In this document: piece by piece, positions 51,952 through 61,097 of the stretch
Layout: every line of letters begins with the position of its first letter
Numbering within the stretch: position 1 is the stretch's first letter
NCBI GenBank assembly: GCA_963761735.1
Contig: CAVXHQ010000003.1
Coordinates: 310,001 to 374,000 of the forward strand
Origin: CAVXHQ01 sp963761735
GTDB taxonomy: Bacteria; Pseudomonadota; Alphaproteobacteria; Rhodobacterales; Rhodobacteraceae
Length of the DNA stretch: 64,000 nucleotides
Reading direction: 5' to 3'
The notes under the pieces: model-generated
Database searches by the model: none
Seen by the model: only the letters and a program-made list of their open reading frames with translations
Told to the model about the DNA's origin: nothing
Program-made: the position numbers and the translations under genes

Positions 51952-53256
51952 ATGACGATCTCTTCCGCCCTCAACGCCGGTGTCGCGGGGCTTGCCGCCA
52001 ACGCCAGCCGCCTGTCAACGATCTCCGACAACATCGCGAACTCGGCCACCTTCGGATACAAGCGGGCCTATACGGAATTCGATTCGATGGTGATCGGCGG
52101 CAGTTCCGGGCGTTATGTCGCCGGTGGTGTCCGCACCACCGCACAGCGCCTGATCGGCGAGAGCGGGCCGTTGACGTCGTCGACGAACGCAACGGATCTG
52201 GCCATTCGGGGACGGGGTTTTCTGCCGGTCACCACGTCGAACGCCGTTGCCGCCGGTGACGGCCAGTTGCCGATGCGTCTGGCGACGACCGGGTCATTCC
52301 GCACCGACGACGAGGGCTATCTGCGCACCGCGACGGGCATGGTCCTGATGGGCTTTCCGGCCAATCCCGACGGCACAGTCCCAACGTTGCCGCGCGACAC
52401 ATCCGTCGGCCTCGAGCCGATCCAGATCAACGCCAACCAGATCAGCGGCTCCCCGACGACGCAGGTCAACCTCGCCGCCAATCTGCCGGCCACGTCGACC
52501 GAATTCGGCGCAACGACCCCGCCCGAGGTTCTGTCGGTCGAATATTTCGACAACCTCGGCAAATCCGAGAACCTTGGCATTACCTTCACACCGACGGTTC
52601 CCGGCGCCGCAGGTGCCACGAACGAGTGGACCCTGACCATCACCGACAGCGCATCCGCCGGAACGGTCGTGGGCGAATACACCCTTACCTTCGACGACAG
52701 CCGCACCTCGGGCGGCACCTTGCTGAACGTGGCAACGGTTTCGGGCCCGGCCTACGATCCGGCGACCGGGAGCATTCCGCTTATCGTCGCGGGCGGGCCG
52801 ATCGAGTTCGACATCGGAATGTTCGGCGCTGCGGATGGCATGACCCAGCTTTCGGACCGGTTCGTGCCCTCGTCGATCAACAAGGACGGCTCGCCCGCAG
52901 GCAACATGACCTCGGTCGAGGTCGACGAGGGCGGCTATGTCATCGCCCTGTTCGACACCGGCATTTCGCGTCGGATCTATCAGATCCCGCTGGTCGACGT
53001 GCCCAATCCTAACGGTCTGCAATCGCTTGACCGCCAAAGCTATCAGGTGACGCCCGAAAGCGGGTCATTCTTCCTGTGGGATGCGGGCGACGGGCCGACG
53101 GGCGACGTCGTCGCCTTCGCGCGCGAGGAATCCACCACGGACGTCGCACAGGAACTTACGTCCCTGATCCAGACGCAACGCGCCTACTCCTCGAACGCCA
53201 AGGTCATCCAGACCGTGGACGAGATGTTGCAGGAAACCACCAATATCAAGCGGTAG
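51952..53256 (+). CDS. flgE: Flagellar hook protein FlgE
   Basis: 434 residues from ATG 51952 (the ATG at 51913 would add 13 residues of non-family sequence). N-terminal rod-type motif ISSALNAGVAGLAANASRLS and SDNIANSATFGYKRAYTEF; C-terminal VAQELTSLIQTQRAYSSNAK and MLQETTNIKR. It polymerises into the hook outside the cell. First of the flgE-K-L-I series. Confidence 0.95.
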   Translation: MTISSALNAGVAGLAANASRLSTISDNIANSATFGYKRAYTEFDSMVIGGSSGRYVAGGVRTTAQRLIGESGPLTSSTNATDLAIRGRGFLPVTTSNAVAAGDGQLPMRLATTGSFRTDDEGYLRTATGMVLMGFPANPDGTVPTLPRDTSVGLEPIQINANQISGSPTTQVNLAANLPATSTEFGATTPPEVLSVEYFDNLGKSENLGITFTPTVPGAAGATNEWTLTITDSASAGTVVGEYTLTFDDSRTSGGTLLNVATVSGPAYDPATGSIPLIVAGGPIEFDIGMFGAADGMTQLSDRFVPSSINKDGSPAGNMTSVEVDEGGYVIALFDTGISRRIYQIPLVDVPNPNGLQSLDRQSYQVTPESGSFFLWDAGDGPTGDVVAFAREESTTDVAQELTSLIQTQRAYSSNAKVIQTVDEMLQETTNIKR

Positions 53257-53311
53257 GGCCCATGCCCGACCCTGAGCAGGGCTGAAAATCCCGGGAAACG
53301 GAGAGTGAGAC

Positions 53312-54745
53312 ATGAGCATTTCGCAATCACTGGCCAATGCGGTTTCGGGCATGAACGCCTCGTCGAGGATGGCCAAGATCACCGCGTCCAACCTCGCCAA
53401 TGCGCTGACGCCCGGATACGGGCGGCGGCAGGTAAACCTGACGTCCGGCGGCGGCCCGGGCATCGTCTTTGTCGGCATCGAGCGCATACAGGACCGGGGT
53501 ATCGTCGCCGAACGGCGGCTTTCGGACGCGCAGCTTGGCCAGCGGCAAACCTCGGCCGAGGCGGCGGCCCGCCTTGAGACGCTCCTCGGCGCGCCCGGTG
53601 ACGAAAGCGGCGTGGGCGGCAGGATTGCCGCCCTCGAGGCGTCGTTATACGCTGCGGGTTCGACACCGTCGTCGGATCAGCGCCTGACAACCGTCGTCAG
53701 AAGTCTGAACGACGTCGCCCAGGCATTCAACGACGACGCCGCAGGCCTGCGCGCCGAGCGTCAGATCGCTGACAAGAGTATCGCCGCACAGGTCGACACG
53801 CTGAATACCGCCTTGAAACAGGTCGAGATTCTCAACGTCGATATCGGCCGCGCGATGGGCGCGGGCGTCGATCCGTCGGGTCTCATCGATCAGCGACAAC
53901 GGGCCATCGACCGGATTTCCGGCATCGTGCCGGTCCGCGAGTTGGACCGGAGCAACGGTCAGGTCGCCCTGTTCACCACCTCGGGCGGTGCACTGATCGA
54001 TGGAAAAGCGGCTGAGTTCGGCTTTGACCAGACAAACGTGATCATGCCGCACATGTCATTGGGCGGTGGCATGCTTTCCGGGATCACCCGTGACGGCGTG
54101 CCTCTGGCGTCCGATGGATTTGGCAAACTGAAGGGCGGCACCATTGAGGCGGCGTTCACCCTGCGCGATACGACGCTGCCCGACGCTGAACAAACCCTCG
54201 ATGCCCTTGCCGAGGATATGATTGGCCGGTTTCAGAACGCGACGACAGATCCTTCTCTGGGCGGTGCGGACGCGGGTCTGTTTACCGACGGTGGAAACCC
54301 CTTCACCGGTCCCGCCATTGCCGGCCTTGCGGGACGCATCGCCGTCAATGCCGCGGTCGACCCCACCAAAAGTGGCGATCTGAGCCGGTTGCGGGACGGT
54401 GTTTCCGCAACGACGGCGGGCCCGGTCGGCAACTCCGCCCAGATCGACCGCTGGATCGATGCGCTGTCCGAGGCACGGCCCCTGAGTATCGGTGGTGGTG
54501 CAAGCGGTGCCGCCGAACTGGCCGGGCGGTTTGCCTCCGGGGCCGGTGCCGCCAGAATTGCCGCCGAAGATGCACAGGCCTTCGCCTCCGCGCGCTGGAC
54601 CAGCATCAAGGAGGCCGAACTGGCCGGTGGCGTCGACACCGACGTCGAACTGCAATCTCTGCTGCGTATCGAACAATCCTATGCCGCCAACGCCCGGGTC
54701 ATTCAGACGATCCAGTCGATGATGCAGCGCCTGATGGAGATCTAG
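53312..54745 (+). CDS. flgK: Hook-associated protein 1 FlgK
   Basis: 477 residues. Shares the FlgE/FlgK N-terminal motif (ANAVSGMNASSRMAKITASN) and C-terminal coil (ELQSLLRIEQSYAANARVIQ). FlgK forms the hook-filament junction with FlgL. 55 bp after flgE and 3 bp before flgL. Confidence 0.94.
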   Translation: MSISQSLANAVSGMNASSRMAKITASNLANALTPGYGRRQVNLTSGGGPGIVFVGIERIQDRGIVAERRLSDAQLGQRQTSAEAAARLETLLGAPGDESGVGGRIAALEASLYAAGSTPSSDQRLTTVVRSLNDVAQAFNDDAAGLRAERQIADKSIAAQVDTLNTALKQVEILNVDIGRAMGAGVDPSGLIDQRQRAIDRISGIVPVRELDRSNGQVALFTTSGGALIDGKAAEFGFDQTNVIMPHMSLGGGMLSGITRDGVPLASDGFGKLKGGTIEAAFTLRDTTLPDAEQTLDALAEDMIGRFQNATTDPSLGGADAGLFTDGGNPFTGPAIAGLAGRIAVNAAVDPTKSGDLSRLRDGVSATTAGPVGNSAQIDRWIDALSEARPLSIGGGASGAAELAGRFASGAGAARIAAEDAQAFASARWTSIKEAELAGGVDTDVELQSLLRIEQSYAANARVIQTIQSMMQRLMEI

Positions 54746-54748
54746 ATC

Positions 54749-55759
54749 ATGACCGTCAATTCCCTCAGCGACATGGCGCGGAGTTTTGCCCAGTCCCGTC
54801 AGAATACCGGCATCCGTACGCGTCTCGCCACGCTCGGTAACGAGCTTTCGACGGGCAAGGTGGCCGATCTGACGAAACGTCTGGGCGGCGATACCGTTGC
54901 CGTGCGCGACATCGACCGGCAGCTGAAGCTGGCAACGATCCACACCCGCGCCATCACCGAGGCCGGCCAATGGACCCAGTCGATACAGTCCTATCTGGGC
55001 CGGATCGATACCGAACGTGAGGCGCTGTCGTCGTCGTTGCTCGCCCTAGATATCGAGCCAAACGCAGAACGGCGCGATCTGGCATCCGCCGCGGGCAAGA
55101 CCGCCTTCGAGACGACGGTCTCCGCCCTGAACGGACGTTTCGCCGGGCAATCGCTCTTTGCCGGGCGCGACACTGACGCGACACCGCTGGCCGATGCGTC
55201 GGACATGCTGGCCGCCCTGCGCATTGCCGCTACCGGGGCCACGACTGCTGCGGAACTCGCCGTTGCGATAGATACCTGGTTCAACGCGCCGGGCGGCGGG
55301 TTCGAGACGGCCGGGTATCTGGGTGACACCGGCGGTCAGCAGAGCCGGCGGATCGCCGAGGATCTGTCGATTTCCCCAGGTATCCGGGCCGACGATCCTG
55401 CCCTGCGCGATATGATGAAGGCCGCCGCCGTGGCCGCGCTGGCGCAGGACACTGCACTGTCGCTTTCAGCCAAGGAACAGACCGCCGCTCTCGGAATCGC
55501 GCGGGACAGAACGATTGCCGCAAGTGCGCCGATCATCGGCCTGCGGGCCGACCTCGGCCAACAAGAATCGCTGATCGAGCGGCGCATGGCCGACGTTTCG
55601 GCCCGAACCGGCGCGCTGTCCATCCTGCGCAACGAAACCGACAGCGCCGACCCGTTCGACACGGCGGGCGCCCTGCAAGAAGTGCAGCTCCTCCTCGAAA
55701 CCCATTACGCCGTGACCGCGCGACTGTCGCGGCTGAACCTCACCGATTATCTGAGGTAA
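54749..55759 (+). CDS. flgL: Hook-associated protein 3 FlgL
   Basis: 336 residues. Flagellin-like N-terminus (LSDMARSFAQSRQNTGIRTR, LATLGNELSTGKVADLTKRL) and C-terminus (ETHYAVTARLSRLNLTDYLR). Completes the hook-filament junction. Starts 3 bp after flgK. Confidence 0.93.
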   Translation: MTVNSLSDMARSFAQSRQNTGIRTRLATLGNELSTGKVADLTKRLGGDTVAVRDIDRQLKLATIHTRAITEAGQWTQSIQSYLGRIDTEREALSSSLLALDIEPNAERRDLASAAGKTAFETTVSALNGRFAGQSLFAGRDTDATPLADASDMLAALRIAATGATTAAELAVAIDTWFNAPGGGFETAGYLGDTGGQQSRRIAEDLSISPGIRADDPALRDMMKAAAVAALAQDTALSLSAKEQTAALGIARDRTIAASAPIIGLRADLGQQESLIERRMADVSARTGALSILRNETDSADPFDTAGALQEVQLLLETHYAVTARLSRLNLTDYLR

Positions 55760-55805
55760 CCCTGCGCGCGCCCCAAAGCCGGGCGCCGAAACCGGAGAAT
55801 CCGAG

Positions 55806-56951
55806 ATGAAGACGAACCATGCGCAGCGCCCGGCAACGGGCGTTCGACGCCTTGTTGCGCTGACACTTGCGGCCCTGATCGCGCTGCTGCCGCTCGCGGG
55901 GACGGCCACACCGGTCCGCCTGAAAGACCTCGTGCAATTCGACGGCGTCCGCTCGAACGAGCTTTTGGGGTACGGTCTTATCGTGGGCCTCAACGGCACC
56001 GGCGACGGATTGCGCAACTCGCCGTTCACCGAAGAGATCATGACATCCATCCTCGAACGTCTCGGCGTAAACGTCACCGGCGAGCAGTTTCGCCCGCGCA
56101 ATGTGGCCGCAGTTCTCGTGACGGCGAGCCTGCCACCGTTCGCCCGTGCAGGCAGCCCGATCGACGTCACTGTATCGGCGATTGGCGATGCCTCTTCGCT
56201 GTTGGGCGGGACACTGATCATGACGCCTCTGAACGCCGCGGACGGCGAAATATATGCCGTGGCACAAGGCACGATCATCGCGGGCGGCGTGTCCGTCGAA
56301 GGGGCCGCCGCGCGGATCACCCAAGGTGTGCCCACCGCCGGGGTAATCCCCGCAGGCGCCACCGTCGAACGCGAAGTTGCGTTCGATTTCACGACCCTGA
56401 CGGTCATCCGACTTGCCCTGCGCACGCCGGATTTCACCACGGCGGGCCGGATCGAGGCGGCGGTAAACCACGCCTTTGGCCGACAGGTCGCCGTGATGCT
56501 TGACGCAGGCACCGTTCGGGTGGACATCGCCGCCACCCAAGCCGCATCGCCCGCCCACGCGCTCGGTCAGATCGAGAATATCCGGGTAGAGCCGGAACTG
56601 CCGGCCCGCGTGGTCGTCGATCAACGGTCCGGCACGATCGTCATGGGCGAGAATGTGCGGATCAGCAGTGTGGCGGTATCCCAAGGCGGGCTTACCCTGA
56701 GGATCGAAGAGGCGCCGCTCGCGATTCAGCCCAATCCGTTCTCGCCCGGTGAAACCGTCGTCGTGCCGCGGACACAGGTCGGGATCGAGCAGGAACCCGG
56801 CATCGGATTGGCCGAAATCCGCGAAGGTGCGTCGCTCAGCGAGGTGGTCGCGGCCCTCAACGCCCTTGGCGTGGCCCCGAACGACATGATCGACATCCTG
56901 AAATCGATCAGGGCCGCAGGCGCGCTGCATGCGGAATTCGTCGTGCGGTAA
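55806..56951 (+). CDS. flgI: Flagellar P-ring protein FlgI
   Basis: 381 residues with signal peptide (ALTLAALIALLPLAGTATPV). Family sequence: VRLKDLVQFDGVRSNELLGY, GLIVGLNGTGDGLRNSPFTE, LVTASLPPFARAGSPIDVTV and near the end GVAPNDMIDILKSIRAAGAL. It builds the P ring in the peptidoglycan layer. 46 bp after flgL. Confidence 0.95.
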   Translation: MKTNHAQRPATGVRRLVALTLAALIALLPLAGTATPVRLKDLVQFDGVRSNELLGYGLIVGLNGTGDGLRNSPFTEEIMTSILERLGVNVTGEQFRPRNVAAVLVTASLPPFARAGSPIDVTVSAIGDASSLLGGTLIMTPLNAADGEIYAVAQGTIIAGGVSVEGAAARITQGVPTAGVIPAGATVEREVAFDFTTLTVIRLALRTPDFTTAGRIEAAVNHAFGRQVAVMLDAGTVRVDIAATQAASPAHALGQIENIRVEPELPARVVVDQRSGTIVMGENVRISSVAVSQGGLTLRIEEAPLAIQPNPFSPGETVVVPRTQVGIEQEPGIGLAEIREGASLSEVVAALNALGVAPNDMIDILKSIRAAGALHAEFVVR

Positions 56952-57011
56952 TCGGGCTGCACGGCAATGAGACGTCAGTCGCAACACACCGACGAACGAT
57001 CATTCCCTCAC

Positions 57012-57047
57012 AAAAAAGCGGCCCCGGCAGAGCATCTGCCGGGGCCG
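57012..57047 (-). terminator. Terminator of the trcR gene
   Basis: On the minus strand CGGCCCCGGCAG-ATGCT-CTGCCGGGGCCG is followed by GC and six T. Perfect 12-bp stem, 49 bp after the trcR stop. It also separates convergent flgI. Confidence 0.9.
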
Positions 57048-57095
57048 TTCCGCCGTGCCGACGGGACGGCGCTTTCATCCAGTCCCGCCAGTAAA

Positions 57096-57872
57096 CTATT
57101 TGTCGTCGTCGTCGTCCTCACCCTCGGGCAGGTTGAAAAAGCTGTCGGCGTCCCGCACATCGCGGGTATCGGGCTTTTCCTCTTCTTCCTCGGGTCCGCG
57201 CGGATCGTCACCGGTATCCGCAAGCGAAAACGTCTCGAGGCCGGACATCGACGACGGCATCTTCGGCTCTGGCGCCATCCCGAGGCTCGTCTGCGTCGAG
57301 ACCAGCTTGCGCCGCTCATCGTCCGACATCGCCCCGCCTTCGCGGAGCTTTTTGGCGTTGGCTTTTTGCACCGCGGCGTCCAGCTCGGACTGTTTGCACA
57401 GACCGAGGGCCACCGGATCGATGGGGTCGATATTGCCGATGTTCCAGTGGGTCCGCTCGCGGATCGCCTGAATTGTCGGCTTGGTCGTGCCGACCAGCTT
57501 GCTGACCTGTCCGTCCGACAATTCGGGGTGGAATTTCACCAGCCACAGGATCGACGCGGGCCGGTCCTGACGTTTGGACAGCGGCGTATAGCGCGGGCCA
57601 CGGCGTTTTTCTTCACCTACGGCGGCAGCATAGAATTTCAGCTTGAGGGGATGCGACGGGTTCTTTTCCGCACGGTCGAGCTCTTCCTGCGTCAACTGGT
57701 TGTTGGCGACCGGATCGAATCCCTTCACGCCCGCCGCCACGTCACCGTCGGCGATGCCCTGCACTTCGAGTTCGTGCAGACCGCAGAAATCGCCGATCTG
57801 CCTGAAGCTGAGCGTGGTGTTGTCCACCAGCCAGACGGCGGTCGCCTTGGCCATGATCGGTTTGTCGGACAT
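57096..57872 (-). CDS. trcR: DUF1013/TrcR cell-cycle transcriptional regulator
   Basis: 258 residues from ATG 57872 with AGGAT upstream. Conserved alphaproteobacterial sequence: MAKATAVWLVDNTTLSFRQI, GDFCGLHELEVQGIADGDVA, GPRYTPLSKRQDRPASILWL and TKPTIQAIRERTHWN, likely helix-turn-helix. The C-terminal 55 residues are acidic and end in a run of Asp. The family is known as TrcR in Caulobacter. Divergent from the RNase T2 gene. Confidence 0.88.
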   Translation of the reverse strand: MSDKPIMAKATAVWLVDNTTLSFRQIGDFCGLHELEVQGIADGDVAAGVKGFDPVANNQLTQEELDRAEKNPSHPLKLKFYAAAVGEEKRRGPRYTPLSKRQDRPASILWLVKFHPELSDGQVSKLVGTTKPTIQAIRERTHWNIGNIDPIDPVALGLCKQSELDAAVQKANAKKLREGGAMSDDERRKLVSTQTSLGMAPEPKMPSSMSGLETFSLADTGDDPRGPEEEEEKPDTRDVRDADSFFNLPEGEDDDDDK

Positions 57873-58001
57873 CGCGGAATCCTTTCTCGCAAACATATCT
57901 CCCCCGCGCCCTGAATTGGGCGGCCCCCGCGGGGCCAGTTCACATTGTGGGGGAACTTTGACGTTATATAGTGGCGCAAAGGCCGAGAGGGAAGGTAAAA
58001 G

Positions 58002-58637
58002 ATGCGGGCGATATTGACGGTCTGGGCGTTCATGGCGCTGACCGGTGCTGTGCGGGCCGAGGGCGAGGCGGGCGTTTTCGACTATTATGTGCGGTCTTTG
58101 TCGTGGTCGCCAACCTGGTGCACGCTTGAGGGCGATGAACGCAGCTCGTCGCAATGCGACGCGGATCGCGATTTCGGGTGGGTACTGCATGGTCTTTGGC
58201 CGCAGTATGAGACCGGTTGGCCCAGCGATTGCAGTTCCATGTATCCGCCGCCCAGCCGCGCCGCGACGACCGCAATGGCCGATATCATGGGCACCTCCGG
58301 CCTCGCGTGGCACCAGTGGAACAAGCACGGGCGCTGCTCTGGCCTGTCGTCTGCGGATTACTACGCCGTGTCGCGACTGGCCTATGCGCGCGTCACCGGG
58401 CCAGCGGTCTTCCGGCAACTCGACCGAGCGGTGACCCTGCCCGCAAGCGTCGTTGAAGCGGCGTTTCTGCGCGACAACGCGGGTCTGGATCCGGACGAGA
58501 TCACCATCACCTGCCGCGTGGGCCACATTCAGGAGGCCCGCGTATGTCTGACCCGCGATCTGGAGTTTCGGACCTGCGGCGCCGATGTGATCCGTGATTG
58601 CGCGCTGGACGACGCGATTTTCGAACCGGTCAGATAG
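58002..58637 (+). CDS. Secreted ribonuclease T2
   Basis: 211 residues with a signal peptide (RAILTVWAFMALTGAVRAEG). CAS I: FGWVLHGLWPQYETGWP with catalytic His63; CAS II: LAWHQWNKHGRC with His104, Lys108 and His109. Eight or more cysteines suggest disulphides. It degrades RNA to 2',3'-cyclic and 3'-phosphates in the periplasm or outside, probably to scavenge phosphate or nucleosides. GGTAAAAG lies just upstream of ATG 58002. Confidence 0.92.
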   Translation: MRAILTVWAFMALTGAVRAEGEAGVFDYYVRSLSWSPTWCTLEGDERSSSQCDADRDFGWVLHGLWPQYETGWPSDCSSMYPPPSRAATTAMADIMGTSGLAWHQWNKHGRCSGLSSADYYAVSRLAYARVTGPAVFRQLDRAVTLPASVVEAAFLRDNAGLDPDEITITCRVGHIQEARVCLTRDLEFRTCGADVIRDCALDDAIFEPVR

Positions 58638-58639
58638 GT

Positions 58640-59166
58640 CAGGTCAGAACGGGACCACCGACGGCCGGGAAACCCGATCGAAAACCCGCAGGCACGCAAA
58701 AATCCATCGTTTGCCACCGGTGCGACACCATTTGAATCAACGGAATAACGCTGCACGGCACCAGCGATAGCGGCGATGTTCCACCGACGAAGCGCAAGTT
58801 CCTGCACCGCGTCGAACCGGTGGTGAACCCCGGCAAGCTGCGTGGGCGATAGCGTCATGTTGAACGCCTGTGTCGTCGGTCCACCGGGTGTGAACCCCGG
58901 ATGGGTCAGGACGATCTGCGTCTGAACCGGTCCGACAAACTCGGCCGTCAGCGCGCGCCGAACAACATGCCGTGCACCGCGGGTACCACAAGGGTTTGCG
59001 TCACGAATGGCAGCAATGGCACGTCGTTGCCTGACGACGGGCAGATAACACCCGCGTCGCAACTGGCGATGGCGGGCCCGACGGTCCGCGCCTGCGCGCC
59101 GCCCGCCAAAGTCGTCAGGGACAGCCCAGGTGCGCCGGAGCTATGCTGGCACATATTCATAATCAT
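58640..59166 (-). pseudogene. DUF3859-like exported protein, frame break
   Basis: ATG 59166 overlaps the pckA stop (ATGA). The first frame reads CDAGVICPSSGNDVPLLPFV and VVPAVHGMLFGAR then stops at 58948. In another frame it continues LTAEFVGPVQTQIVLTHPGF, PGGPTTQAFNMTLSP and FDAVQELALRRW. The two parts fit the order of DUF3859 domains, and the break falls in a GCGCGCGC run, so a two-base slip is likely. The C-terminal end is unclear; the left bound given is where similarity fades. Either pseudogene or sequence error. Confidence 0.45.
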
Positions 59167-60758
59167 CCCAGTGCCGCTGCCTTTACGTCTGCGTCTATGT
59201 GGGGCACGTATTGAGCGAAATTGTCGGCAAACATTTGCACCAGTCGCGCGGCCTGCGCGTCGTAGGCGACGCCGTCATCCCATGTGCTGCGCGGATCGAG
59301 GAGCGATGCGTCGACGCCCTCGCAGTCCACCGGCACCAGAAAGCCGAAATTCGCATCCTTGCGCATCTGCCCTTCGGACAGCGATCCGTCGAGGGCCGCC
59401 GACAACAGCGCCCGCGTCGCCCGGATCGGCATCCGCGATCCGGTGCCATAGGCGCCGCCCGTCCAGCCGGTGTTCACCAGCCAGCAGGTCGCCCCGTGGC
59501 GCGCGATCTTGTCCTGCAACAGCCGCCCGTATTCCTCGGGGCGCCGCGGCATGAACGGGGCGCCGAAACAGGTTGAAAACGTCGGCTCGGGTTCCGTTAC
59601 GCCCCGTTCTGTGCCCGCAACCTTCGAGGTGAAGCCCGACAGAAAATGGTACATCGCCTGCGCCGGCGTCAGGCGCGCGATGGGCGGCAGCACCCCGAAC
59701 GCATCGCAGGTCAGCATGATGATATTTTTGGGGTGGCCACCGACCGCCGTGTCCGACGCGTTCGAGATATGGCTCAACGGGTAGGCGCAGCGCATGTTGG
59801 CGGTCAGGCTGTCGTCCTCGAAATCGAGCGTGCCATCCGCGTCCGCGATCATGTTCTCGACCACGGTGCCGAATTTCGTCGTGGTGGCGTAGATTTCCGG
59901 CTCTGCCTCGGGCGACAGGTTTATCGTCTTGGCGTAGCAGCCGCCTTCGAAGTTGAAGGTGCCGGTTTCGGACCAGCCGTGTTCGTCGTCGCCCAGCAGC
60001 GTGCGTGACGGGTCGGCGGACAGCGTCGTCTTGCCGGTGCCCGACAGGCCAAAGAACACGGCCGTGTCGATGGCGTTGCCCGGCGCGTGGTTGGCCGAGC
60101 AGTGCATCGGCATCACGCCCTTTTCAGGCAGCAGATAATTCAGCAGGGTAAACACCGATTTCTTGTTCTCGCCCGCATATTCCGTGCCCGCGATCAGGAT
60201 CAGCTTCGCCTCGAAATTGATCGCGATCACCGTCTCCGAACGGCAGCCGTGACGCGCCGGGTCGGCCTTGAACGAGGGCACGTTCAGGATCGTGTATTCC
60301 GGCACGAAAGTGTCGAGTTCGGCGCGCCCGGGTCGGCGCAGCAGGTTGCGGATGAACAGCGCGTGCCACGACAGTTCCGTCACCACCCGCACATCGAGAC
60401 GATGCGCCGGGTCGGCCCCCGCGAACAGGTCCTGCACCTGAACCGTGCGTCCCGCAAGGTGCGCGAGCATGTCGGCATGCAGAACATCAAAGTGCCCGGG
60501 CGACAGTTCGGCGTTGTTTTCCCACCAGATATGCGCATCGACGACGGACGTGCGCACCACGTATTTGTCCTTGGGGGATCGTCCCGTGTGCTTGCCCGTC
60601 GTCGCCAGAAACGCGCCTCCGGGGAGCAACCGCCCCTCGTCGTTTGCAAGGGCGGCGGTGATGATGTCGGCGGGCATCAGGTTGTAGCTGACGGATGCGA
60701 GGCCGGAGATGCCCTGTGCCTCAAGCGTGAAATCGGGGTTGACGCGGCCTTGGTGCAT
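59163..60758 (-). CDS. pckA: Phosphoenolpyruvate carboxykinase (ATP)
   Basis: 531 residues. Converts oxaloacetate and ATP to PEP, the entry to gluconeogenesis. TGKHTGRSPKDKYVVR (substrate site), HCSANHAPG, the kinase P-loop FFGLSGTGKTTLSADPSRTL (about 232-250), GDDEHGWSETGTFNFEGGCY and NTGWTGGAYGTGSRM are present. Divergent from chvI, the common alphaproteobacterial arrangement. Two LacI-type palindromes lie 120-155 bp upstream. Confidence 0.96.
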   Translation of the reverse strand: MHQGRVNPDFTLEAQGISGLASVSYNLMPADIITAALANDEGRLLPGGAFLATTGKHTGRSPKDKYVVRTSVVDAHIWWENNAELSPGHFDVLHADMLAHLAGRTVQVQDLFAGADPAHRLDVRVVTELSWHALFIRNLLRRPGRAELDTFVPEYTILNVPSFKADPARHGCRSETVIAINFEAKLILIAGTEYAGENKKSVFTLLNYLLPEKGVMPMHCSANHAPGNAIDTAVFFGLSGTGKTTLSADPSRTLLGDDEHGWSETGTFNFEGGCYAKTINLSPEAEPEIYATTTKFGTVVENMIADADGTLDFEDDSLTANMRCAYPLSHISNASDTAVGGHPKNIIMLTCDAFGVLPPIARLTPAQAMYHFLSGFTSKVAGTERGVTEPEPTFSTCFGAPFMPRRPEEYGRLLQDKIARHGATCWLVNTGWTGGAYGTGSRMPIRATRALLSAALDGSLSEGQMRKDANFGFLVPVDCEGVDASLLDPRSTWDDGVAYDAQAARLVQMFADNFAQYVPHIDADVKAAALG

Positions 60759-61097
60759 GATCGGTCCTCTGGTCGGGGGTGGTCGTCCGCGCGGTTGATT
60801 TCGCGCCCCGGCGTCTCGCGAAACCGGATCGGAAAATCATAAACCCGGAAAATCCACCCGGCCAGTCCATCGTGCCCTGTTAGCGCCAACAGCAGATATG
60901 TTTGCGCCAACAGCAACGCTGCCGCAGAAACGAAGGTGAGGCATTTTAGTCATTGGTAAGGGGTTTTCGGCGTAAATAAGGCGTGCCCAAGGCGATGATT
61001 CGCACTTTTCAATTGATCTGTGCCGCGCCTTCGCACCAGATAGGTGAAAAATGCAGGCAAATAAAAATAATAACCGAGCAGTAAGAGGCCAAACCCC
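60759..61097. promoter_or_regulatory. Divergent control region pckA / chvI
   Basis: 339 bp without a gene. It holds the two operator-like palindromes near 60878-60912. The half next to chvI (about 60940-61090) is AT-rich, as expected for its promoter. No exact -10/-35 was assigned. Confidence 0.5.
60878..60912. promoter_or_regulatory. Two LacI-type operator sites upstream of pckA
   Basis: TGTTAGCGCCAACA (60878-60891) and TGTTTGCGCCAACA (60899-60912), starts 21 bp apart (two helical turns). Both are near-palindromes of the TGTTnGCGCnAACA type with a central CG, typical for LacI-family regulators. In Rhodobacter sphaeroides the LacI-family CceR controls gluconeogenic genes including pckA; the same role is inferred. 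Confidence 0.6.
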
